Assembly: GCA_037045585.1 (NCBI GenBank)
Contig: JBAOIR010000053.1
Span: forward strand, 1 to 64,000
DNA: 64,000 nt
Reading direction: 5' to 3'
DNA from: SSF14 sp037045585
GTDB lineage: Bacteria > Actinomycetota > Acidimicrobiia > Acidimicrobiales > Microtrichaceae
Below, piece after piece: positions 52,000-62,083 of the stretch. The position numbers and the translations under genes are program-made. Positions within the stretch are counted from its first letter, which is position 1; the number at the start of each line of letters is the position of its first letter. The notes beneath the pieces are model-generated. The model did not search any database, was not told the DNA's origin, and saw only the letters and a program-made list of their open reading frames with translations.

Positions 52000-54520
52000 T
52001 CAGACGCCGGGATCGAGGCGATCGGCGTGGAGGAGGAGATCCTCCCGCCGGTCCGCTCCGAGCTTGCCCATCGCCCGGTGCAGGTGGGTCTCGGCGGTGC
52101 GGACCGACAGGCCGAGCAGCTCGGCGATCGCCCGATTCGTGAGGCCACGGGCCGCGAGCGCGGCCACCTCGGCTTCGCGGCGGGTGAGGCTCTCGGCCAG
52201 GAGGTCCCGCGGTTCGGCTCCCGAGATCCGGCGCCGGTGCTGCTCGACCAGCTCGGCGAAGCGAGGCGCGCCCATGCCGGTGAACACCTCGTGGGCGATG
52301 GTGAGCAGGTCGAGGTCCTGGTCGAGCCAGCCCTGAGCGGTCGCGGCGAACGCTCGTGACCAGTGGCCGTCTGCGGCTGCGGAGCTCTCGATGACCAGCC
52401 TTGCGCTCGCCGCGGACTGGACGAACCGCCAGCCGTCGAAGGCGCACCAGAGGGCACAGTGGTGCTGTCGGGTGTCGAGCCCTCGACGGGCGCCGAGCTC
52501 GGCGGTTCGCGCCGCGCCCGTGCGGTCACCGGCGGCGGCTTGCGCCCAGGCCTGGGCGAGCGGCACCCAACCGGCACCCAACCCGAACTGGGCGGCACCG
52601 TCGGCGGCGAACGACGCGAGGTCCGCGGCACCGGCCGGATCGCCGCCCTGCGCGTGGGCGATGGCCAGGAACGAGGCGGGGACGACTCGGCGGAACTCGC
52701 TCTCGGGGACGTCGGAACGCGAGACGGCCTCGGCGAGCAGCGCCCGGGCGCCCGTGAGGTCGCCACGCCACATGGCGGCGATCCCGCGGGTCTCGGAGCG
52801 GAGCACGGCGGCGACGCCGGGCACCATCGCCAGATAGGCCAGTTCGTCGAACGTGCCGATCGCGTCCTCGGCCAGGTCGAGGTCGCCATGCAGGAGCGCG
52901 GCGGACGATCGGAAGGCATGGAGCCAGGCGACGGACCGTCCGGCGTGGTCGCCAGCCTCGGCGACCAGGCCACCGACGACGTCGAGCACCTCGGTCGTCC
53001 GGCCGAGCGCGGTCATCGCCCCGGCCCACCCGGGGACGAACGGGACGCGCTCCCACCACTGGCCGGCAGCGACACCGTCGGCTGCTGCGGCGACGGCGTC
53101 GGCGAGCTGCCCGCTGAAGGCGAGGGCCGAGCCCCATTCGCTGCGGACGAACGCGGCGAGCGACGGGTCGGTCGTCGAGGCCAGCAGTTCCTCGTGGGCG
53201 GCAGCGATCGACGGGTCGAAGCCGGACCGGTAGGCCCGGGCGAGGCTGCCGGTGACCGAGGCGAACGTCCGGGTGGCCTCGTCCAACGCACCATCGACCG
53301 CCGCCTTGGCCGCCACAGCGGCGTCCTCGAGGCGGCCGTCGTAGAGGAGGGCCATGGCGAGCGGTAGCGCCACGTCGGTTCGCCCGGCGTCGGTGGCGGC
53401 CTGTCCGAGGTCGATCGCCGTTGCCGTGTCGAACATCGTCATGGCCAGGTGCGTGCCCTCGGCCAGTTCGGACGGGTCGACGTGGACCCCCGCTTCCTGT
53501 CGCCAACGCAGGTGGCGGAGGCGGAGGGCCGGCCGCTGCGCGGAACCGGCCGTCAGCTCGATGAGCTCGGTGAGGCGCTCGATACGTGACTCCGGATCCA
53601 GGTCGACGCGGGCGGCTTCGGCGAAGAGGGGGTGGGCGAGCCGGACCGCGGACAGCGTCGATGGTGCCGATGTCGGCGTCGACGAGTTCGTCGACGGCCG
53701 TTGCGGTGGCCGGGCCCGCGCCCGCCAGGTCGGCCAGTTCGAGTTCGCCGGCGATGACCAGGAGGTCGACGAGACGCCGGGCCGGCGGGGACAGGGACTG
53801 CATGTGGTGGGCAGTGAGCGCTGCCGCGTTCGGTACGAGACCGTCGCCCTCGTCCCACCGCCAGGCATCACGGCCGCGGACCAGCGACCCGTCGGCGATT
53901 GCGGCCCGGACGAGCTCCCGGATCACGAGGGCGTTGCCGTGCGAGCGCTCCAGCACCCGGCGGGCGATGTCGTTGCCCACCGGTTCCCCCAGCGCCGCGT
54001 GCAGGAGGTCGCCGCACGCCGCGAGGTCGAGCGGTGCGACATCGAGTCGCCGCAGCACCCCGAGGTGCTCGAGCTGGGCGACGGCCTCCGATGACGGCGC
54101 GCCGGTTCGTGAGGTGAGGAGGAGCTTCGACGCGCCCAGTCGCGCGACATGGAGGAGGACGACCGCCGAGCCGGCATCGAGATGGCCGACGTCGTCGACC
54201 CAGACCAGGTCGGGAGCGTCGATCATCCAGCGGTCGAGCACGGCCTGGACGTGGCCGGCGGGGTCGATCGACGTCACTTCGAGTACCTCGGGCCGGAGGA
54301 GCCCGATGCCGTCGAAGCGGGCGAGGGTGTCGGGGCCGCGGACCTTCACCACCGACGCACCGGAGGCGGCGGCGAGGGTGGTCGCCACGTGGGCGGCGAT
54401 GGCCGACTTGCCGATGCCCGCCGGGCCCTCGAGCAGGACCGCTGCGACGTCGGGGTCCTGCAGCAAACCGGTGACGTGGTCGACCGCTTCCTCACGCCCG
54501 ACGAAGGGCCACCCAGTCAT
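52000..54520 (-). CDS. LuxR-family ATPase regulator (LAL/MalT-type), frameshift near 53650
   Basis: About 839 residues. N-terminal AAA-like NTPase: Walker A LEGPAGIGKSAIAAHVATTL, Walker B APDLVWVDDVGHLD. A long TPR-like helical middle follows. The C-terminal LuxR HTH is SLTRREAEVAALAARGLTNR followed by AIAELLGLSVRTAETHLHRA. The frame changes near 53650 (DIGTIDAVR to LAHPLFAEAAR). Start ATG 54520 (MTGWPFVGREEAVDH) chosen. An ATP-dependent activator sensing an unknown small molecule; the large inverted repeat 0.6 kb away is a candidate target. Confidence 0.85.
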
Positions 54521-54564
54521 GGGCCGCAGTGTACGCATCGCTCCGGGGTCGCCAGAATGGGCCG

Positions 54565-55299
54565 GTGCCCGCCCCCGAGTCCCCGCCTCACTCCACGCTG
54601 CTGCGGTCCGGTGGTGGCTCCGGTGTCGGCGACGGGGAGCTCGATCCGGCCTGGGGGCAGCTCGTCGCCGCCGTCGAGCAGTGGGCCGGTCGCTGCGGCG
54701 GAACCGTACTGACCCTGCGCCCTGTGCCCGGCGATGTCGAGACCCCGCTGGGCGCCCTGGCCCGTTCGGCAACGGCCTTGGTGGACCTGCACGGCGTGTC
54801 CGGTGCGGCGCCCGCCGTACGCGCCTGCCGGGAGCTCGGCGTCCGGGCGATCGTTGTCGAGCGGATCGAGTTGCTCGACGACGGCAGCGCCGCGGTGATC
54901 CACCATCTCGTCGATGCCGGCGTCGCAGCCGTGGTGGCGACGGTGACGGGTTCGGCGCCGCTGCCCGAGCCGATCCTGGGGTTGGTCGTGAGTGATCGGA
55001 TGCGGGTCGTCGACGCCGAGCGCGTGCCTCGCCCCGACCGCGAGTCCGCGGCCGGGTCCGACGGTGCGACTCGCGGTGAGCTCGGCGGGCCGCCGCTCAC
55101 GGATCGGGAGCGCGAGATCGCCGAGTACGTCGTGGAAGGCTGGCGGAACCGTGAGATCGCCGACCGTCTCTGCGTGTCGGTGAGGACCGTCGAGGGCCAC
55201 GTGTTGCGGCTCTGTCGCAAGCTCGGCGTCACCGACCGCAACCAGGTCGAGGCCCGGCATCTGGATCCCGTCGGCGGTGCCGGCGCTGCGGGTTCCTGA
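54565..55299 (+). CDS. LuxR-type HTH regulator with atypical N-terminal domain
   Basis: Intact, 244 residues from GTG 54565. The C-terminal LuxR HTH is complete: LTDREREIAEYVVEGWRNRE followed by IADRLCVSVRTVEGHVLRLC. The N-terminal 170 residues contain no receiver Asp pattern of a response regulator or obvious PAS; hydrophobic strands (AIVVERIELLD, AAVVATVTGSAPL) suggest a Rossmann-like sensor. It is divergent from the LAL regulator with 44 bp between starts, so one may control the other. Confidence 0.78.
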   Translation: MPAPESPPHSTLLRSGGGSGVGDGELDPAWGQLVAAVEQWAGRCGGTVLTLRPVPGDVETPLGALARSATALVDLHGVSGAAPAVRACRELGVRAIVVERIELLDDGSAAVIHHLVDAGVAAVVATVTGSAPLPEPILGLVVSDRMRVVDAERVPRPDRESAAGSDGATRGELGGPPLTDREREIAEYVVEGWRNREIADRLCVSVRTVEGHVLRLCRKLGVTDRNQVEARHLDPVGGAGAAGS

Positions 55300-55433
55300 C
55301 ATCTGCTCGTGCGGGCACCCGCCGTGGGCCACGACGGAATCGGGGGATACGACGGGCACGCTGCGGGACCTTCGGCCCTCGCCGCCCACCCTCGGCGAGC
55401 GCATGATCGCGAGAGACCGAGCATGGAGGCCCG

Positions 55434-56858
55434 ATGTCCATGACCCCGAACCACCCGCAGCACCGGCGGCTACCGGTCGGGCGGATCGTCCTCGTGGTGT
55501 TGGGGTGCGTGTTCGTGCCCTTGGCGTTGGCGCTGTTGGGCGGCGGCACGGTGCTGACCTGGGCGCATCAGACCCAGCGGGACGCGTCCGGCTACTTCAC
55601 GAGCCCCGCCGAGCGCCTCGAAACCCTCGACTACGCGATCGTGTCCGAGCGTGTCGACCTCGATCTCGACAGCGGGGACTACCTCGGCGTCGGTCAACTC
55701 GGCACTGTGAGGATCCGGCTGGACAGCACCAACGAGCGCCAGGTCTTCGTCGGAATCGGACCCCGCGGCGCTGTCGAGGACTACCTCCGTGGCGTGGCCC
55801 GGGCGGAGATCGCCGACGTCTCGACTGATCCGTTCTCGGTCGAGTACCGGCATCTCGGCGACGGTGCGCCGACAGGTCCCCCGGGGGACGAGCGCTTCTG
55901 GCGGGCGCAGGCCGAGGGCGCCGGACCCCAGACCCTGACCTGGCCCGTCGAGTCCGGCGACTGGGTCGTCGTCGTGATGAACCGGGACGCATCGGCAGGC
56001 GTCGGCATCGACGCCGCTGTCGGATTCAAGGCGGATTGGATCCGGCCCCTCGGTATCGGCCTGCTGGTGGCCGGCGGACTGGTGCTGATTGTTGCCGTCA
56101 TCGCGCTCGTCTTCGGCATCGTCGGCTTGGGACATCACGCCGCGAGCGACGAGACCACAGGATCACATGCGCTGGCCGGATCCGGGCCGGTTCGACTCAC
56201 CGGCCGGCTCGACCCGGCACTGAGCCGGTGGCTGTGGCTCGTGAAGTGGTTCCTCGTCATCCCACACCTCGTGATCCTCGCCTTCCTCTGGCTGGCGTTC
56301 GCGGTGCTCACGGTCGTGGCGTTCTTCGCGATCCTCCTGACCGGCCGCTACCCGCGAGGCATCTTCGACTTCAACGCCGGTGTGCTCCGTTGGTCGTGGC
56401 GGGTGAGCTACTACGCGTTCGGCGTCGCTGGCACGGACCGCTATCCGCCGTTCGGTCTCGGCGAGTACCCCGACTACCCCGCTCGGCTCGACATCGCCCC
56501 GCCGAACCGTTTGTCGAGGGGTCTCGTCCTCGTGAAGTGGTGGCTGTTGGCCATCCCGCACTACCTGATCGTCGGACTCTTCGTGGGCACGACGGTGTCG
56601 GGCCAGAGCGGCAACCGGTGGGTCGAGGTTCCGGTCACCGGGCTGATCTCCTGGCTCGTGCTGGTGGCGGTCGTGACGCTCCTGTTCACCGGCCGGTACC
56701 CGTCGGGCATTCACCGGCTCGTCGTCGGCCTCCATCGTTGGGTGTTCCGCGTCGTCGCCTATGCAGCGCTCATGACCGACGAGTACCCGCCGTTCCGTCT
56801 CGATCAGGGCGACGAGGAACCGAGCGTGGACTTCGAGCCCGGAGCCCCCCGCTCGTGA
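55434..56858 (+). CDS. DUF4389 membrane protein
   Basis: Intact, 474 residues. N-terminal TM helix and an extracellular beta domain (about residues 50-200), then a second TM and two DUF4389 units with the repeated signatures VKWFLVIPHLVILAFLW, LTGRYPRGIFDFNAGVLRWS and VKWWLLAIPHYLIVGLF, LFTGRYPSGIHRLVVGLHRW, each followed by D.YPPF. Function unknown, common in actinobacteria. The stop overlaps the GTG start of the next gene. Confidence 0.9.
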   Translation: MSMTPNHPQHRRLPVGRIVLVVLGCVFVPLALALLGGGTVLTWAHQTQRDASGYFTSPAERLETLDYAIVSERVDLDLDSGDYLGVGQLGTVRIRLDSTNERQVFVGIGPRGAVEDYLRGVARAEIADVSTDPFSVEYRHLGDGAPTGPPGDERFWRAQAEGAGPQTLTWPVESGDWVVVVMNRDASAGVGIDAAVGFKADWIRPLGIGLLVAGGLVLIVAVIALVFGIVGLGHHAASDETTGSHALAGSGPVRLTGRLDPALSRWLWLVKWFLVIPHLVILAFLWLAFAVLTVVAFFAILLTGRYPRGIFDFNAGVLRWSWRVSYYAFGVAGTDRYPPFGLGEYPDYPARLDIAPPNRLSRGLVLVKWWLLAIPHYLIVGLFVGTTVSGQSGNRWVEVPVTGLISWLVLVAVVTLLFTGRYPSGIHRLVVGLHRWVFRVVAYAALMTDEYPPFRLDQGDEEPSVDFEPGAPRS

Positions 56859-57506
56859 GGCGCTGCAGGTTCGGAGGCGTCGCAGCGACGGGTGCAACCG
56901 CAATGCTGGCAGCGGTGGGGCGCCGACGGCTCCTGACCTGGGGGGTCGACACCGGACGAGGTCGCGAGGGCGCTGCCGGGTGACGAGCTCGTGCGGTCGC
57001 CGCACCTGACATCGACTCGTTCGATCACGGTGCGCGCCGCTGCGGTGGACGTCTGGCCGTGGTTGGCGCAGATGGGGCAGGGGCGCGGCGGCTTGTACTC
57101 CTACGACTGGTTGGAGAACCTCGCCGGTTGCCAGATGCGGAGCGCCGATCGGGTGGTGCCCGAGTGGCAATCGGTGGAGGTGGGCGACCCGTTTCGCCTC
57201 CATCCCGATCTGGCCCTGCGCGTGGCCAGGATCGATCCCGGGGAGGCGCTTGTCGTCGAGGGTCGAGTGAGCCCCACCGGTCAGGAGACCAGCGGTTCGG
57301 ACGCCCCGTACGACTTCAGCTGGGCGTTCGTCCTCGTGCCGGTCGGCCAGGACGCCACCCGACTGATCATCCGCGAGCGATACCGGTATCACGCGCCATG
57401 GGTCCGGTTGATGGTCGAGCCCGTCTCGGTGATCAGCTCCGTGATGACCGAGCGGATGATGCGGGGGATCCGCTACCGGGCCGAGCGATCACGTACCGGT
57501 TCGTAG
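56855..57506 (+). CDS. SRPBCC-like polyketide cyclase family protein, frameshift near 56950
   Basis: About 217 residues. GTG 56855 overlaps the upstream stop (GTGA). N-terminal part MRRCRFGGVAATGATAMLAA, then after a frame change near 56950 TPDEVARALPGDELVRSP, and the SRPBCC core ITVRAAAVDVWPWLAQMGQG, GGLYSYDWLENLAGCQM and FSWAFVLVPVGQDATRLIIR. The GQGRGGLYSYDWLENL block is typical of this subgroup. Probably lipid binding; coupled to the DUF4389 gene. Confidence 0.82.
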
Positions 57507-57527
57507 CCTCGCTCGGCGCCGCCTGGT

Positions 57528-57995
57528 TCATCCGTCGCGGGGCTCGAAGACCACGACCGCCGTCTCTGTGGAACGGAGCGCCGCGTACGCGTCGAGGTTC
57601 TCGTCGATCTCTCGCTGTCGCGCCCAGAGGCGTTCCCGCTCCTCACCCACAGCGGCCCGCGCCGTGACCAGACGTCTGTCGCCGACGAGTTCGACGACTG
57701 CGTCGGGGTGCGCCTGCAGGTTGAGCCACCATGCGGGCTCGCCCTCGCCCCAACCGTTCATGGCGATTCCCACCAGGTTCGGTCCGTCCTCGAAGTAACC
57801 GACGACCACCTGACGCTCCCGCCCGGTGCGGCGCCCCACGGTGGTGAGTCTCATCGCGCCCCACCCGCCGGGCTTCGGTCGCCAGAGACCGACGCGACCG
57901 CGGGTCGCTCGGAGCAGGGCACGGTGGCCGTGCCAGAACGAGCGGATGAACCAACGCGGTGAGAGGCGAGCCGTCTCGGTCGATCGTCGCGGCAT
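57528..57995 (-). CDS. DDN-like deazaflavin(F420)-dependent nitroreductase family protein
   Basis: Intact, 155 residues. ALLRATRGRVGLWRPKPGGW, MRLTTVGRRTGRERQVVVGY, GIAMNGWGEGEPAWWLNLQA and HPDAVVELVGDR are the family blocks for F420H2 binding. Likely reduces quinones or nitro compounds; substrate unknown. Convergent with the SRPBCC gene. Confidence 0.88.
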   Translation of the reverse strand: MPRRSTETARLSPRWFIRSFWHGHRALLRATRGRVGLWRPKPGGWGAMRLTTVGRRTGRERQVVVGYFEDGPNLVGIAMNGWGEGEPAWWLNLQAHPDAVVELVGDRRLVTARAAVGEERERLWARQREIDENLDAYAALRSTETAVVVFEPRDG

Positions 57996-58114
57996 GGACC
58001 CTCCTCTGTCGGGTTGAGCGTCTGCCCGACTACGAGTCTCCTCAGCCGCCGCGGCGACGTGAAGGGTCTTCCGTCCCGAATCGGCGGGCGGGCAGCAGCG
58101 CCGCCCACCCCGAT

Positions 58115-60079
58115 TCACTCATGTTGCACAGCGGTGGTCGTGCGGCCGGTCGAGCGCTCGTACGCACCGAGGAGCTCCGTTGACAGCCACCGTGCCGCGA
58201 CCAGCGCCGTCGAGTCGGTGAAGTGCACACCATCGGGCCGGAGTTCGCGGTCGTCGGGCCGGGCGTCGATCCACGAGGCCAGGTCCACGAGCACCACACG
58301 GTCGTCCGACGCCGCGACGCGACGCTGAATGCTGCGGAAGCGCTCCATCCGTTCCGGGTCCGATTCGGGGAACGGCGTTGTCGGTGATCGTCCGTCGATA
58401 CGACCCATGTCGATGTCCGGCGACAGCACCAGGCCGACGATCGCGCTCTGCTTCAGCAACATGTCGACGGCCGATCGAAGCGCTGCTTCGATGGCAGCGT
58501 CCAGGTCTGCGTCGTCGCCGATCGTGAGCAGCGGGCCCGTGGGCGTGAGCCGCTGGTCCACGACCTCCCACGGGCCGACCTGGATCACGGCGATGTCCGC
58601 CGGGTTCTCGACCGAAGCGTCGTTCCATTCGGTGGGCCATCGACGACAATTCGCCGGCACCTTCAGCTCGACACCCTTGGTGACCCGAGCACCGTCCACC
58701 AACAGTCCACACCCGAGGTCTGCCCATCCTCCCGTCTGAACGAACCGCTCCGGTTCGTTGCGGCTGAGCTCCGCGAGGCCGCTACTGGCCATCAGTGCCG
58801 TCGAGTCGCCGTACACCGCGATCCTCGGCGCATCCGACGAGGACTGCGCGGCGGTGGCCTCGAGGTACTTCTGGTACCGGGCTGCGTCGGCGAGGTCGAA
58901 GGGGTCCACCGGGCGAACGATGCCCGTCACCACGAGCACGAGGGCGCACGTCACGGCGACGCCGACCAGCGCTGCAGGGCCGGTGACGCGCCCCGACCAG
59001 CGCTCGCTCCGGCGGATCGGGCCCTCGAACCAGCGGGCCGACGCCCCGGCGATCGAGCCCACCACCGGTGCTGCGACCAGGAGGCGCGCCGCTGGACCGA
59101 GGCGAGTGTGCGCCTCGAGCCAGATCAGGACGGGATAGTGGACGAGGTACGCGCCGTACGAAACGGTGCCGATCCACACCAGCGGTCGCCATCCGAGCAG
59201 GCGTTCCACCAGCCCGCCCGACTCGAGCGCCGCCAGGACGAGCGTGACGGTGAGCAGCGAGTAGGCGGTGAGGCCGCCTCGGTAGTACCAGCGTTGCTCC
59301 AGGTCGGCGGTCGCCCACAGGGCGAGCACCGCGACCAGCGCGACCGGACTCACCACTCGGATGAGGCTGCGAACTCGTTGTTGTCCGACGCCGCCCCTCG
59401 ACTGCCACCAGATCGCGAGCAGCGAGCCTGCGGCGAGCTCCGCTGCTCGCGTATCGGTGCCGAAGTAGAGGCGGCTGATGGTCGCCCCCGAGTTGACCAG
59501 GATGTTGCCCCAGATGACCGACGCCGCCAGCAGCAGCCCGAACACGACGCCGATCCGGCGGAGTGACCGCGTTCGTCCGAGCGCGAGTACGACCACCAGC
59601 GGGAGCACCACGTAGAACTGCTCTTCGATCGCCAACGTCCAGAAGTGCGTGAGCGGCGACGGGCTCGCGAAGGCTGCACCGTAGGTGTCGCCGGCTGCGA
59701 TGAAGCGCCAGTTCGCCACATACGCCAATGCGGCGAGAGCGTCGACCCGGAGGCGACCCATCTGCCCGGAGTCGGCCAATGCGACCGCGGCAATGACGAT
59801 GAGCGACACTGCGGCGAGCGATGCCGGAAGGAGCCGGCGGAGCCGTCGCGCCCAGAACGCCCTCAGTGAGATGCGGCCCGTGCGCTCGCGTTCGACGAGG
59901 AGCAGCGCAGTGATCAGGAAGCCCGAGAGCGTGAAGAACGTCGACACGCTGAGGAACGCTCCCGGCACCCAGCCTGCTCCGGAGTGGTACACGAAGATGG
60001 CCACGAGCGCGAGGCCGCGGAGTCCGTCGAGCCCTCGGTGGTACCCGATGCCCTGCGCCGTGCGATCGGCTTCGCCCAT
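58115..60079 (-). CDS. OafA/YrhL-type membrane acyltransferase with SGNH domain
   Basis: Intact, 654 residues. N-terminal acyltransferase-3 domain with ten or so TM helices: HRGLDGLRGLALVAIFVYHS, TFFTLSGFLITALLL, FWARRLRRLLPAS, FWTLAIEEQFYVVLPLVVV. A C-terminal periplasmic SGNH domain: IAVYGDSTALMASSGLAELS, VIQVGPWEVVD and RPDGVHFTDSTALVAARWL. It transfers acetyl groups to a cell-envelope glycan; target unknown. Confidence 0.9.
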   Translation of the reverse strand: MGEADRTAQGIGYHRGLDGLRGLALVAIFVYHSGAGWVPGAFLSVSTFFTLSGFLITALLLVERERTGRISLRAFWARRLRRLLPASLAAVSLIVIAAVALADSGQMGRLRVDALAALAYVANWRFIAAGDTYGAAFASPSPLTHFWTLAIEEQFYVVLPLVVVLALGRTRSLRRIGVVFGLLLAASVIWGNILVNSGATISRLYFGTDTRAAELAAGSLLAIWWQSRGGVGQQRVRSLIRVVSPVALVAVLALWATADLEQRWYYRGGLTAYSLLTVTLVLAALESGGLVERLLGWRPLVWIGTVSYGAYLVHYPVLIWLEAHTRLGPAARLLVAAPVVGSIAGASARWFEGPIRRSERWSGRVTGPAALVGVAVTCALVLVVTGIVRPVDPFDLADAARYQKYLEATAAQSSSDAPRIAVYGDSTALMASSGLAELSRNEPERFVQTGGWADLGCGLLVDGARVTKGVELKVPANCRRWPTEWNDASVENPADIAVIQVGPWEVVDQRLTPTGPLLTIGDDADLDAAIEAALRSAVDMLLKQSAIVGLVLSPDIDMGRIDGRSPTTPFPESDPERMERFRSIQRRVAASDDRVVLVDLASWIDARPDDRELRPDGVHFTDSTALVAARWLSTELLGAYERSTGRTTTAVQHE

Positions 60080-60146
60080 GACGACGGGACTCTAGGGGGT
60101 GGCGTCAGCTGCCCAGGACCAGTGGTTCACCGTGCGCGCCGCCAGC

Positions 60147-60497
60147 TCACCGCGAGCGGAGCACGCAGAACTCGTTGCCCTCCGGGTCGGCGAGCACGAC
60201 CCACGACGGTGTGCCTTGGCCGATGTCGACGTGGGTCGCGCCGAGGGCGACGAGTCGTTCGACCTCGGCGTCACGGTCGTCTGGCCGGACGTCCAGGTGG
60301 AACCGGTTCTTCACGGTCTTCGCGTCGGGCACGTGCTGGAAGAGGATGCCGGGGAAGCGCTCGGGGGCCGACCGGATCTCCACGTCGCCGTCCTGGTCGA
60401 CGATGAGCTCGGTCCACCCGAGCGCATCGGCCCACCAGCGAGCCAGCGTGTCGGGGTCGTCGGCATCGATGACGAGCTGTTCCCAGGCGAGTGTCAT
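60147..60497 (-). CDS. VOC/glyoxalase-like protein
   Basis: 116 residues from ATG 60497. WEQLVIDADDPDTLARWWAD, ALGWTELI, KTVKNRFHLDVRPDDRDAEV and VLADPEGNEFCVLRS are the glyoxalase-like pattern with HLDV and the final metal-site Glu region. Full length, unlike the fragment at 4839. Function unknown. Confidence 0.85.
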   Translation of the reverse strand: MTLAWEQLVIDADDPDTLARWWADALGWTELIVDQDGDVEIRSAPERFPGILFQHVPDAKTVKNRFHLDVRPDDRDAEVERLVALGATHVDIGQGTPSWVVLADPEGNEFCVLRSR

Positions 60498-60638
60498 GGT
60501 CACTGGCTACCAAATGAGCCCGGGCTCGCGCACGGATGTCGGGGCGCGATGGCGTCCCGCTCGGAGTGCGGTGGGTGATCCTTCCCGATCGGCCGGATCC
60601 GGACGCTCGCTGTCACCCCCATGTGCTTGACTGTTCCC

Positions 60639-61919
60639 ATGGAAACGAACACCAGTTCGGTGCAGGCGGAGATGGGGGCGGTGCTCACACCGCTGCGCTC
60701 CGTTCTGGCACGGCTGGAACCGAACGACATCCCCTTGCCCGAGGTGGCCGGCATCTGGGAGCTGTTCTCCCAGGTGCGGCGACTTGCCGGCAACGCCGAG
60801 ACACTGTTGGCCGGCCGCGTCGCCGAGGCGCGGGAGTGGTCGCGTTCGGGGTACGCAACGCCGGAGGAGTGGATGGCGGCGAAGGCCGGCACGTCGGTGG
60901 GCGAGGCGCGCGGCCAGATCACGACGTCGGAGCAGTTGGGCCGTGGGCTCGACGAGACGGCGGAGCGGATGCGGCAGGGGCGTCTCTCGCCCCAGCAGGC
61001 CGGCATCGTCGCCGACGCGGCTGCCGTCAATCCCGATGCCGAGCGTGAGCTGTGCGACCGAGCCGAGCGCGACAGCAACAAGAACCTCGGCGACGAGGCC
61101 CGCCGGCGAAAGGCGCAGCGATCCGACGGCGACGACCGCGCTCGTCGGCACCACCGCGAGCGTCGAGCGCGGCGCTACTCCGACGCCGACGACAAGTCGC
61201 ACCTGCACGTCGAGGGACCCACGTCGAAGCTCGCGGAGTTCTTCACGGCGCTCGAGCGTGAGACCGACCGGCGGTACCGCGATGCGACCAAGCAGGGGCG
61301 GCGCGAAGGGCGCGAGGCGTACGCGTTCGACGCCTTCCTCACCCTCGTCACCCGGGGCATCGCCGGTGATGCCGGGACGTCCTCGAAGCCGAAGCACCTG
61401 GCGATGATCCGGGTCGACCTCGATGCCCTCGTTCGGGGCCACCTGGAGGGTGAGGAGACGTGCGAGATCGCCGGGTTCGGTGCGATCTCGGTGTCCGAGG
61501 CTCGCGAGCTCTTGAGCGAGTCGATCCTGTACCTGGTGTGCACGAAGGGCGTCGACGTCGTCAATCTCACGCACCTCGGTCGAGGCCCGAGCCGTGTGCA
61601 GGAGCTCGCGCTGCTGTGGGCGTCGCAGACGTGCCAGGTCGCAGGGTGCTGCCGCACCCACACGCAGTACGACCACCGGATCGACTTCGCCGAGACCCGG
61701 CATACCCGGGTCGACGAGACCGATCTGCTCTGCGTCCATCACCACAAGATGAAGACGTTCAAGGGCTACGCCCTCGTCGCCGGTACGGGCAAGCGTCGCT
61801 TCGTCCCGCCGGGTGACCCCGATCACCCGGCGACGTCGGGGTCTGGTCCAGGCTCACCTCGGTCGGGCGGGCCGTCTCCGGGGCCGGCGCAGGGCGACCT
61901 GTTCGGTCTGGCGGAGTAG
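60639..61919 (+). CDS. DUF222-type HNH endonuclease-like protein, second copy
   Basis: Intact, 426 residues. Helical N-terminal region (EVAGIWELFSQVRRLAGNAE, GYATPEEWMAAKAG, LSPQQAGIVADAAAVNP), charged middle (RRHHRERRARRYSDADDKSH), and an HNH domain CQVAGCCRTHTQYDHRIDFA with LLCVHHHKMKTFKGY. The last residues AQGDLFGLAE contain QGDLF, which fits the beta-clamp binding consensus QxxLF. Not closely similar to the copy at 23213. Codon use looks native. Confidence 0.88.
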   Translation: METNTSSVQAEMGAVLTPLRSVLARLEPNDIPLPEVAGIWELFSQVRRLAGNAETLLAGRVAEAREWSRSGYATPEEWMAAKAGTSVGEARGQITTSEQLGRGLDETAERMRQGRLSPQQAGIVADAAAVNPDAERELCDRAERDSNKNLGDEARRRKAQRSDGDDRARRHHRERRARRYSDADDKSHLHVEGPTSKLAEFFTALERETDRRYRDATKQGRREGREAYAFDAFLTLVTRGIAGDAGTSSKPKHLAMIRVDLDALVRGHLEGEETCEIAGFGAISVSEARELLSESILYLVCTKGVDVVNLTHLGRGPSRVQELALLWASQTCQVAGCCRTHTQYDHRIDFAETRHTRVDETDLLCVHHHKMKTFKGYALVAGTGKRRFVPPGDPDHPATSGSGPGSPRSGGPSPGPAQGDLFGLAE

Positions 61920-62044
61920 CGCGACCCGGACCCGGGCCTTGACCCGAATCCGGCGCAACCATCGGAGCAACCCACTTCGGTGGGTCGCTTCGTCGCGTCC
62001 CGATGCCCGCTCGGAGCGGCACCTTCCCCGGTACCATCGACTCC

Positions 62045-62064
62045 GGCGGACAGAGCTGTCCGCC
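62045..62064. promoter_or_regulatory. Palindrome upstream of ferritin-like gene
   Basis: GGCGGACAGAGCTGTCCGCC: 9-bp perfect arms with a 2-nt centre, 19 bp before the ATG. Operator or leader hairpin that could affect start access. Remainder of the 165-bp gap shows no other feature. Confidence 0.7.
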
Positions 62065-62083
62065 ACCAAGGGGGGTTCACCGA

